Source: Trichosphaerium sp. ATCC 40318 (Eukaryota > Discosea > Flabellinia > Trichosidae). From it: a stretch of DNA of 64,000 nucleotides. Shown one piece after another: positions 23,608 to 33,477 of this stretch; position 1 is the stretch's first letter, and the number at the start of each line of letters is the position of its first letter. The stretch lies in contig JALMLS010000228.1 in the NCBI GenBank assembly GCA_038496445.1, forward strand, positions 434,001 through 498,000, given 5' to 3'. Both the position numbers and the translations under genes were made by a program. The notes beneath the pieces are model-generated. The model made no database searches, had not been told where the DNA came from, and saw only the letters and a program-made list of their open reading frames with translations.

Positions 23608-25931
23608 ATGACAACAGCTTTATTAAACAAGAAACAATTTCACAAGTTCACAATCAAAGAGCTTGCGGCTATCGCAACTAGGCATGACGTCAAAGTTACA
23701 AATGGATTGCAGAAGGCAGCACTTGTAGATCTAGTATTTGACGCGTGCAAGTACAAGGCGAGACAAATTTTGGTCGTTTGTTGAAGCCGCTAATTGAATT
23801 AGGCTATGACTACAGTACTTACTGCAAAGCAATTGCTCAAGTTCACCATCAACGAGCTTAAAGTATTGGCAACGCACTACAATATTAATATTACAAACGG
23901 TTTACGCAAGACAACAATTGTAAATTTGATATTTGATGCTTGTAGTAAAAAACCAGGTATGTAATCATCCTTACAATATTCAATCTTACATTGCTCTACA
24001 GCTCAAGCCTCTAAAAACCAAGTGCAAACTTCTGATACAACTGAATCCATCGATGATACCACTTTGTGCTTTATTAAGTTGGTTAAGAGTCTCACACCAG
24101 ATTCATTGGAGAAATTAACTCAATTTCGCGACGACTTGGAAAAGCTGAACAAAAGACAGCGTCAAGATGAAGAAGAAAACTTAGCCGAATACAAACGTCA
24201 CAGAGCAATGGAAAACAAGAACAACCGATTGTACTTGCGATTATTGTACTCATTCAGAGATACATCCTTGAGCCAGAAAACACTCCGAGGTATATCATCG
24301 TATTATAAGTTGCAAGTACTAACATAATTATCGTAAGGGTATCCTGCCATTGCAAATGCTATTGCTGAAAATACTATTTCTCAGCAGTCGTTCTGTTATC
24401 TTGATGAGTCTAAACAGTACATAGAAGCTTGTCAAAAGTTTCAAACAGCGATATTAAAGCTGCAGTCATCTCCTCTTGACAAATACAGAGAACAGTTCGC
24501 ATCATTTTTATCACGTGATGATATTTGTCCGAATATTCGTGCAGATGTTGTTCCAGATGCCAAATCGTTCAATCCATCGCGTTTTCGAATAACACCTCAA
24601 CTCAAAACAATACGGGAACGAGACTGTACATTGTATCATCACATTTTGGCTTGGGAGATATTGGAAGGCAACGGTGTGAAAGTTTTACTTTTTTGTCAAT
24701 TCCTTTGCTATTCTTGATTCACTTATGTTTTAATTAAGCTCCATTCACCACACACGATGAAGGTATGATATGGAGTGATATTAATACCATCATGAAGGCC
24801 CAACCTCGGCGTACATTCGTGTATGGTATTCTTCAGAACTATGAGAAAATTCGATTCTTCAAAATGGTTAGAGGAGGCACTTTCACTGCAAAATTTAAGT
24901 ATTACACAACGCCTGATCTGGATTTGATTGATCCACGTACTCCAGGTGAAGGATTAAAACAACTGGTAAGTTTGTTAAATTACAAACTTGACGACCTTGG
25001 ATACATTTCAAAAGTGTTTAAAATCAACGGATTCGAATATGTGCCCCGAAAAGTACTTGGATTGGGTGCTCATGGCACAGTGTACATGGTATACATGGCC
25101 AATAATGATCCTCCAAAGTATGTCGCATTCAAAGAGTACATTGGAAGTGTGAACGATCCAGTACAGCCCAAATTGGATCATGAAACGCGAATACTGGAAA
25201 TTCTTCAATACGTTCCTTGTGTTCCAAAAGTTGTACGCTGGCTATTTTAAGCCTAAAGCCGCTTAGCTGTTCTAATTTTCTACCAAGGTTGGGATAGTTC
25301 CAGGCATAGGGTTTGCAATGGATTGTATTTGCCAAGAACGTAAGGATGCACCATTTGACTACGTATTGCTGGCAAAACAAATAATTGATACTCTTGATTA
25401 TATTCACGGAAAAGGTGTCGTTCACAGGCAAACAACTTATTCTTTTGCTGCTCTACCTCTTACTTATATTTTAGAGATATTTCTGCTTCGAATATCATGC
25501 TTCAACCTCAATATTCCGAAAATCAACCACAATATATGTTGATTGATTGGGGATCTGCTACAACAAACACAGCACCAATGAAGATAAGTGGAGGAGCCAA
25601 GTTTTCACCTCACATGTATGAAGAGTGGCTCCTCGACACTCCAACACATGCCTACACACCGAAGGATGACTTGTATTCTTTTATTTATGTGATGGCATAC
25701 TGGCATTTGTCAAACCAAAACAAGGACAAAATAGACGTAGCTTATGCTAAGTTTGTTCAAGCCCTCATCACCAAAACATACAAAGAAGGATTTGCAAAAA
25801 AATTCAAAGAGACATGGACAACAGTTCTCCCTCGATACTGGAAACGGTGTATTGAAAAAGCAGATCTCATGGATTACCTAGGTGTCTTGGATGAAATACT
25901 CTTTTGTATTGCAGGCACCAGTAAAACCTAG
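23608..25931 (+). CDS. K4: SAP-repeat/FunK1-Crinkler-like protein kinase
   Basis: Seven exons (23608-23757, 23803-23956, 24002-24289, 24338-24673, 24739-25232, 25288-25427, 25475-25931) give 672 residues. Two SAP-like repeats (FTIKELAAIATR, FTINELKVLATH), the basic coiled segment (KRQRQDEEEN), linker, and kinase domain follow in order. G-loop GLGAHGTVY, Lys in AFKEY, HRDISASNIM and DWGSA are all present, so it should be active. Introns 1 (23758-23802) and 6 (25428-25474) begin with GC. For intron 1 the nearby GTACAAG would shift the frame, whereas AAG|GCGAGA keeps it. For intron 6 paralogues have CACAG|GTAAAC where K4 has CACAG|GCAAAC. Its intron 2 uses GT where K1, K2 and K5 use GC. Confidence 0.82.
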
Positions 25932-26261
25932 TCGTGTTATTAAAGTGAACTATTTGGCTAAGACGGCATTTTTGTATCTACAACCTGAATCTGACTTTTC
26001 TAAATAAATCTGTACACGAAAGCATGTTTTAAGACAAACTGACTTAAAGCAAAAAAAAAAAAACCTGTTTCTGCCTGCTGAGATCTGCTTCTGACAGATC
26101 TTGCAAATGTCATTTTTTTTAATGTGATCTACCCTCAATATTCCTGTCCAGTGAATCGTTACAGAACTGCTAGTAAATTTTTGGTACACTTGTATTGGTT
26201 GAGTTCCGAGACACTTTCAAACAATTTTTCAAAAAAATCTGCGGGAGGAAGTCAAGTTTAA
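25932..26261. other. Spacer after K4
   Basis: About 330 bp, AT-rich with a run of A at 26050-26062. No gene recognised. Confidence 0.3.
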
Positions 26262-26545
26262 AGTTGTACAGCACCTCCCCAACCGATAAGCATATAACGA
26301 CCACTCTTTTCTACCGTAATATTATCGTCAGTAATATTTCTACAACAAAGTTAGTAAATAATTCTCAAATACAAAAAAAACTGCCCGTGTACTGCTGTAG
26401 GAGTGTAGTACTGCCCAGCTATTTTACACTCTTTGGTACAATATCCAAGTAGTAAGATTCGCATGTTCAAGAGGCAATGTAGCTGGATTAGCCCCAAGCC
26501 AGGAGCAGGGACAGGTACTACCATACTATAAACTGTTTTCATCTT
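26262..26545 (-). pseudogene. K3-like pseudokinase fragment
   Basis: On the minus strand a piece of N-lobe (GLGLIQLHCLLNMRILLLGY, then YYTPTAVHG) is followed by an acceptor (TTGTTGTAG) and the catalytic-loop exon NITDDNITVEKSGRY with MLIGWGGA. It soon ends at a stop. The wording matches K3 (HFLMSLELKDLGY, RYTPTAVLG, GRYMLIGW) more than the active kinases. The region between, including the G-loop, is deleted. It shows that the pseudokinase lineage was itself duplicated. Confidence 0.7.
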
Positions 26546-26951
26546 GTTGAAAATTGCGCCAATTCACAAAGTCGAACGCTTTTTAAAAACAACACTTAAA
26601 ACCACGTGTATTATTCTACTTTACTTGACCGTTAAAAAAGAGCTACTTGCCTGTTCTACGTTCTAGCAAAGTTCAAGTACGGTTTTTTGCCTGCTAAGTA
26701 CTTAAATGCCTGTTAGGGTAGATACATTACTGCAAAGGCCTCAATCTGTACGAACTAAAAGATTGTCTCACATAATTAGTGAAACTGCGTTTTAGCTTAT
26801 TACTTTACAGCTTTTTTTTATTTTGTATAGTCCCAACGTTCTCACAAAACAGGCGCCAAAGAACCTATTTTCCTCATTTTAGACCAAAACATCGCTGACG
26901 TGCCTGTACATAAAGTGATCATTACCAACAAGAGGTTGTACAATACGAACA
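26546..26951. other. Promoter-side spacer of K5
   Basis: About 400 bp of AT-rich DNA ahead of the K5 start. No specific sites recognised. Confidence 0.3.
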
Positions 26952-29275
26952 ATGACTACAGCTTTATTAAACAAGAAGCAACTCCAGAAGTTTACCATCA
27001 AAGAGCTCACAACCATGGCAACTCAATGTAACGTCACTGTTACGAATGGTTTACGTAAGACAGCGCTTGTAGATTTAGTCTTTGACGCCTGTAGCAAGGT
27101 GCGTTTGGGTTGTTCTTTTGTCGTTCAATCTAATAGAAGTAGGAAACTGACAGTACAGCTTTGACTTTGAAACAATTACAGAAGTTTACCATCAAAGAGC
27201 TCACAACCATGGCAACTCAATGTAACATCACTGTTACGAATGGTTTACGTAAGACGGCAATTGTGGATTTGATCTTTGAAGCTTGCGGAAACAAACAAAA
27301 AGGCATGTAACATCCCGATAGTTACAATCTTACCTGTACAGATGCCACAACTGCCCAAACGCAAAAAAACATGAGCGAAAGTGAGTTGTTTGAACACATG
27401 ACGGCGCTTTTTGTAGCTCAACAGAGAGAAAAAGCTACCAAGATAGTGAGGGAAGAATACGCAGAAGAGATGGCAGCCAACCAAGAAGCTATAGCGAACC
27501 TAAAAAAAAGACAGCGTGAATATGAAGAAGAAAATGAAGCTGAACATAAACGTCACAGAGCAATTGAAAACAAGAACAACCGATTGCACTTGCGATTATT
27601 GTACTCATTCAGAGATACATCCTTGAGCCAGAAAACACTCCGAGGTAACACATCGTATTACAAGTTGCAAGTACTAACATAATTGTCGTAAGGGTATCCC
27701 GCCATTGCAAATGCCATTGCTGAAGATACAATATCTCGACAGTCGTTCTGTTATCCTGAAAAATCTAACCAGTACAATGAAGCTTGTCAAAAGTTTCAAA
27801 CAGCAATATTAAAGCTGAAGTCATCTCCTCTTGATGAATTTCGTTCAGAGTTTGCATCATTTTTATCACGTGATGATATTTGTCCAAACATTTGCGCAGA
27901 TGTTGTTCCAGATGCCAAATCGTTCAATCCACCATGTTTTAGAATAACACCACAACTCAAAACTATTCGTGAACGTGATTGTACATTGTATCATCATGCT
28001 TTGGCTTGGGAGATATTGGAAGGCAACGGTACTGAGATTTATATTCCTCTTTTTGATTTTATTTGTGTTATCTTTGTTTATTATTCAATTAGTACCATTC
28101 ACTGCACACGATGAAGGTATGATATGGAGCGATATGAATACACTCCTAAAAGCACAACCTCGACGTACAACAGTGTATGGTATTCTTCAGAACTACGAGA
28201 AAATTCGATTCTTCAAAATGGTTAGAGGTGGCACTTTCACTGCAACATTTGAGTATTATGCAACGTCTGAAATGAACTTGATTGATTCAGGTACTCCTGG
28301 CAATGGATTAAAAGAACTGGTTAGTTTATTAAACTACAAACTCGGTGATCTTGGATACAATTCAAAAGTGTTTAAAATCAACGGATTCTCATGTGTACCA
28401 CGAAAAGTACTTGGATTGGGTGCTCATGGCACAGTGTACATGATGTACTTGGCCAACAATGATCCTCCAAAGTATGTTGCATTCAAGGAGTACATAGATG
28501 ATGTGGACGATCCTATAAAGCCCAAGTTGGATCGTGAAACACGAATACTGGAACTTCTGAAAGACATTCCTGGTGTTCCAAAAGTTGTCGTTCTTTTTTT
28601 TAAGTCTTGTTTTGATCGTTCTGATTTTATACCAAAGGTTGGGATTGCTCCTGGCGTCGGATTTGCCATGGATTGTATTTGCCAAGAACGTAAAGACACT
28701 CCATTCGATTTTGTAGTACTCACAAAACAAATAATCTCAACTCTTGAGCTTGTTCACAGTAAAGGTGTCGTGCACAGGTAAACAAAACTTGCTCTTTTGT
28801 TATGACAACAAACTCTTGATTTATTTATATTTTAGAGATATTTCTGCTTCGAATATCATGCTTCAACCTCAGCCGTTCGAAAAAGTACCACGATACATGT
28901 TGATTGATTGGGGATCTGCTACAACAAACACAGCACCAATGAAGATAAGTGGAGGAGCCAAGTTTTCACCTCATATGTTTGAAGAGTGGCTCCACGACAC
29001 TCCAACACATGCCTACACACCAAAGGACGACTTGTATTCTTTTATTTATGTGATGGCATACTTACACTTACCAAACAAAAATAAGGACAAAGTAGATATG
29101 GATTACGCTAAGTTTGTTGAAGCGTTTTAAAAAACAAGCCACAATGGGCTGAAATATTTAGAAACACTTGGACAGAAGTTCTACCTCGACAGTGGAACGG
29201 TGTATGGAAAAAGCAGATCTCATGGATTACAAAGGTGTCTTGGATGAAATACTCCATTGCATTTCAGGCACTCCT
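26952..29275 (+). pseudogene. K5: K-family kinase with broken C-terminus
   Basis: Seven exons (26952-27098, 27143-27302, 27342-27644, 27693-28028, 28093-28586, 28638-28777, 28836-29130) remain in frame for 624 residues. They cover both SAP-like repeats, the coiled segment, the linker and the kinase with GLGAHGTVY, HRDISASNIM and DWGSA. The frame then stops at 29128-29130, about 55 residues early. Downstream, the missing helix codons are still readable to about 29270. They are out of frame, with at least one base lost (TGGAACGG where K4 has TGGAAACGG) and another shift near 29115. Either a recent pseudogene or an active C-terminally short kinase is possible. Intron 2 (27303-27341) is GC-AG. 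Intron 4 is almost identical to that of K2. Confidence 0.75.
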
Positions 29276-29589
29276 ACAGTATATGTGTTCCCTAAGTTTG
29301 GGGCAAATAAAAATACAACGTAGAAAAAAAAACAAAACAAGTTCTGACTGAACTCTGCCTCAATATCAATCAAACTTTTATTGTTGACAGTCCTAATCTT
29401 TCTTGACAAGGTTTCCTGCATAAATACCACTTGTAAATGTATGGTCTTAAGATATAAACACTTACTCGCGTGTTGCGTTAGAGCCACAGAGGTATGGATG
29501 CTCGAATTGCTTTGTGCTAGGATGTACGTATTGTACAAAACTCATGTACGGAAAGTTGTAGAAATCCATCAACGAGCGAATACGTATTG
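29276..29589. other. Spacer between K5 and torsin relic
   Basis: About 310 bp with nothing recognised except a run of A around 29323-29338. Confidence 0.3.
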
Positions 29590-29890
29590 ACCTTTTGCAG
29601 TATACACAGCTGCTAACGTCTTTCCAATACCGCCGTCGCCTACAAAATGCATATAGAGCTGTTGTTGTTTGGTTTTAGTCAGGAACATATTATCATCTGA
29701 ATAGCGTCTGGTTGACCAAAACATTGTTTGTGCTTGTCTCGATTGCGTGTGGCTAGAGCGTAATTAGCATGTTTCGATGTCTTATGCTGCCAGTACCATT
29801 TCGTGCGAATGGATCATGGCCCAGAAGCTTATACATGCCTTTAATAGCTACCAGAGCCTTTTGATGTTGTTAACGTGAGAAACGCTTACA
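29590..29890 (-). pseudogene. T3: torsin-like gene relic
   Basis: The stretch TACAAAATGCATATAGAGCT, with nearby phrases for GDGGIGKT and for the intron/exon seam GTACTGGCA...CTCTAG, matches T1 and T2 on the minus strand. Several deletions and a changed start region break the frame. It lies about 490 bp downstream of K6 on the same strand, the same order and spacing as T1 after K1. Confidence 0.75.
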
Positions 29891-29910
29891 GCAAGTTACT
29901 AAATATGGCG

Positions 29911-30085
29911 GCATGCCTAAATACGAAATATTCCAACCACACGTTGCCCATAGATCAAACTCTGTACCACCCCAATGAAAGATAAATGTATAGTTGCGTC
30001 TAGCTAATTTCAAGCCTTAGAGTCCGTTGTGACTTACATGCCTAAATAGGAGATATTCTTCCCATACTTAAAATAGAAATTATCC
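29911..30085 (-). promoter_or_regulatory. Two copies of the conserved torsin upstream block
   Basis: A degraded copy (GCATGCCTAAATACGAAATA at 29911) and a well-preserved copy (CATGCCTAAATAGGAGATA at 30039) stand upstream of relic T3. The second is almost identical to the blocks upstream of T1 and T2. The relic retains its upstream region although its coding sequence is lost. Confidence 0.5.
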
Positions 30086-30376
30086 GACTATCTCACTCAT
30101 TAAACTCTGCACCATCTCAGCTTTCGAAGGTGAGTGTTGTAGATATTAACTACACCTCATACGTTTGTTTGTGGGTAAACCCGAACTCGCAGATGGACAA
30201 ACCATAGGATTGAGCCATAGGATTATCCTGGACAGCAATGGTTTCCGAACAAGTGTTGAAATTGCATTCATATTTGCTTTGCAAATATTTGATATGATCA
30301 TGGCGGCAAAGCATATTAGACAACAAGAACAGAGAAAAAAAGCGCAACTGTTTTAAAGTTTATTCATTCTAACTAG

Positions 30377-32824
30377 TTATGGCGCACGTGCTGTACAAAA
30401 TGAAGTGAACGTGTTACAGTCCTTACAGTGTTCGTCGTTACCTGATATACATCGGAGCATTTCAGTTAAAAGACCTTTGTAGTCTGTGGCATCAGCACGT
30501 TCCAGACAACCTCTCCATTTTTGAGGGAGAGTACTTGCCCACATACTTTCGAGTTCTTGTGCAAATCCTTTCCTGTTATGATTTGATCTACCTATTTGTG
30601 CGTAGCATCCATCTATATTACTCTTGCTACCTTTTGGCAAGTGCATGTAAGCCACCACAAAAATGAGGGAGTACAAGTCATCTTTCGGTGTGTAGACATG
30701 TGGTTCATCAGCAGCCCATTCTTTGTATAATTGAGGTGAAAACCTGAAACCTCCACTTATACTTATGGGTGTGGTGTTTGTTGTAGCAGATCCCCAATCA
30801 ATCAACATATATCGTGGTTTGTCTTCAAACGGCTGAGGCTGAAGCATGATATTTGAAATAGAAATGTCTCTGATGGAGAAGTAAATATCAAACAAGAGAG
30901 AATAACACTATATACCTGTGAACAACACCTTTACTGTGAACAAGCTCAAGAGTCGAGATTATTTGTTTTGTAAGCAACACAAAATCAAAGACTACGTTTT
31001 TACGGCTTTGACAAATACAATCCATCGCAAATCCGACTCCTGGAGCAATTGTGACCTTGAATGAATTTAGCAATAAAAAACATAAGTGCAAATATGAACG
31101 TACAACTTTTGGAACACCAGGAATGTCTTTCAGAAGTTCCAGTATCTGTGTTTCATGATCCAATTTGGGCTGTACTTACTGGATCGTTCACACTTCCTAT
31201 GTACTCTTTGAACGCGACATATTTTGGAGGATCATTGCTGGCCAAGTACATCATGTACACTGTGCCATGAGCACCCAATCCAAGTACTTTTCGTGGTACA
31301 CATGAGTATCCGTTGATTTTAAACACTTTTGAAGTGTATCCAAGATCACCAAGATTGTAGTTTAATAAACTAACCAGTTGATGTAGTCCTTCAGCTGAAG
31401 CACCTGATTCTATCAAATTCAGTACAGGCGTTAAATAATAACTAGGTTCTCTGTTATGTAGGACGATTCTGAAGAATCTAATTTTCTTGTAGTTCTGAAG
31501 AATACCATACACCCTTGTACGTTGAGGTTGGGCTTTTAGTATAGCTTTCATATCACTCCACATCATTCCTTCATCATGTGGAGTGAATAAAGCTAATAAA
31601 ATCATTAGCATGTGACCATATAAATGTGAGGTTTTAAAGCGACATACTGTTGCCTTCCAATATCTCCCACGCCACAACATGATGATACAATGTATAGTCT
31701 CGTACACGAATCACAGTTTTGAGTTGAGATGTTATTCGAAAACATGGTGGATTGAACGATTTGGCATCTGGAACGACATCTGCACGAATGTTTGGACAAA
31801 TATCATCACATGATAAAAATGATGCAAACTCTGCTCTATATTTGTCAAGAGGAGATGACTTAAGCTTCAGTACTATTGTTTGAAACTTTTGACAGGCTTC
31901 AATGTGTTGTTTAGACTTATCAGGGAAGCAAAACGAGTATTGATGTATTAAGTCTTGGGCAATAGCATTGGCAATTGCAGGATACCCTTTGACAGGTGTG
32001 AGATAATAAGTCAAGTTTAGCTAGAATACATTAAACCTATACCTTGTATTGTTCTCCTACTCAAGGATAAATCTCTCATAGAATACAGCAATTGCAAAAC
32101 AAAACGTGTATTCGTGTTTTCTTCTGTTTTCCGACGTTTACATTCATCTACGCTTTCCTCTCTATCCCTGAGCCTTTTCCTGTCACCTTCCTCTTCAGTT
32201 TTCTGGTTTTCATTAAGCTTGTTGAACAAAGCGAACAATTCTTCTTTGTATTGTTCCCTTACTGTAGCTTCAATCTTCTGTTTCAATGACTTCTCAAAAT
32301 ACTTAAGTATGGCTTGGGCTTCGGGCGTTTGGTATTCAGGTGGTAGGCATCACTTCCTTGCTTTCTAGGGATTAAAGGTAGGACTGCAGGCTCAGATTCT
32401 AGAATGAAGGTGTTACTGTACAAGAAGGTGAATACAAAACGAGCTTGATCATTTATTGTAAAATGGGAGTACCTTTCTGTTTGTTACAGGAATCAAATAT
32501 CAAATCTATAAGCGCTGTCTTATGAATACCTTGTGTAACAGTGATACCACACCGAGATGCCAAGGATGTAAGTTCTTTGATGGTGAGTTTGTGCAATTGC
32601 TTTTTGGTCAAAGCTGTACTCAGTTCATTCTAGAAAGTCATTGGCAAAACCTTACAACGATGGTAACTTGCCTTATTGTTGACATGAGCAGTACAGATCA
32701 AATCTACAAGTGCTGCCTTACGCAGACCGTTTGTAATACTTATATCGCACTGAGCTGCAATGCCTGCCAGCTCATTAATTGTGAACTTGTGGAATTGCTT
32801 CTTGTTTAATAAATTTGTGGTCAT
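30377..32824 (-). pseudogene. K6: K-family kinase, frameshifted
   Basis: All seven exons are recognisable: 32672-32824, 32473-32629, 32043-32415, 31648-31986, 31104-31592, 30916-31055, 30377-30869. Both SAP-like repeats, the linker, GLGAHGTVY, HRDISISNIM and DWGSA are present. Two breaks were found. In exon 5 a 4-base insertion at about 31174-31178 (GTAAGTACAG where K4 has GTACAG) shifts the frame between the kinase lysine and the HRD loop. In exon 3 the frame entering from exon 2 does not match the frame of the coiled segment. Unless an unseen intron corrects both, it is a young pseudogene. Intron 1 (32630-32671) has the donor AAG|GCAAGT, a textbook GC donor. Confidence 0.75.
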
Positions 32825-33477
32825 TGCACTGTGTAGCAGTAAGTGCAACGAGAAAAAAGCGAAATACCATATCAAGAAGCAACAAATACATAAAACGGTG
32901 TTTTTATCTTAGTTTTGGTGCGTTCTATGTACCTTGACACCTTTTCGTACTGTAGGTATGTAGTTGTAAGACAATTACCTCAAAACAACGCTAAAATACT
33001 GTTTTCGCTATTGAATAGTTAACACAACGCGTAAATACTGTTTTCAGTATAAATCGGCGTCTAAGGACGAATTTAGCTTATTGAACAAACAAGAGTGCAG
33101 TTAACGAACTGTTCTACGTTTATAACTTACTAGTTCAATACTTGACAATTAAACCAAGTCGTTAGCCCGTTGTCACAGTTTTTTGGTTTGTTTTAAGGTC
33201 TGAACTTGTCTGGTTTTGAAATCTGTCACACGGACGAAAGATGACTTAAATATTCTCGCTGTAACAACAGACGGCAAAGCAAGAAAAAGCTATAATTTGA
33301 GTTTATACCAATGAGCTTTTTTTTTTTGAACAAGTTTAATCGATCTCTTATTTACACAGATTATTCTTACAAAGCGAAAACCCTTTCAACCCATTCACCA
33401 AAAAATTACAAGAAAAAAAAAGGAAAAAAAAAAGAGAGAAGGAAAAAAGAACTATTCTTCCTCTTTTTTTCTTCTGG
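32825..33477. other. Spacer between K6 and MED12
   Basis: About 650 bp separates the K6 start from the MED12 stop. It has A/G-rich runs at 33400-33450 and no gene. It marks the end of the duplicated K/T cluster. Confidence 0.4.

Noticed and set aside
31153-31200. A 10-base micro-intron (GTAAGTACAG) that might excuse the K6 frameshift
   Set aside because: It is far too short to be spliced, and removing 10 bases would not restore the frame set by K4. A 4-base insertion explains it better.
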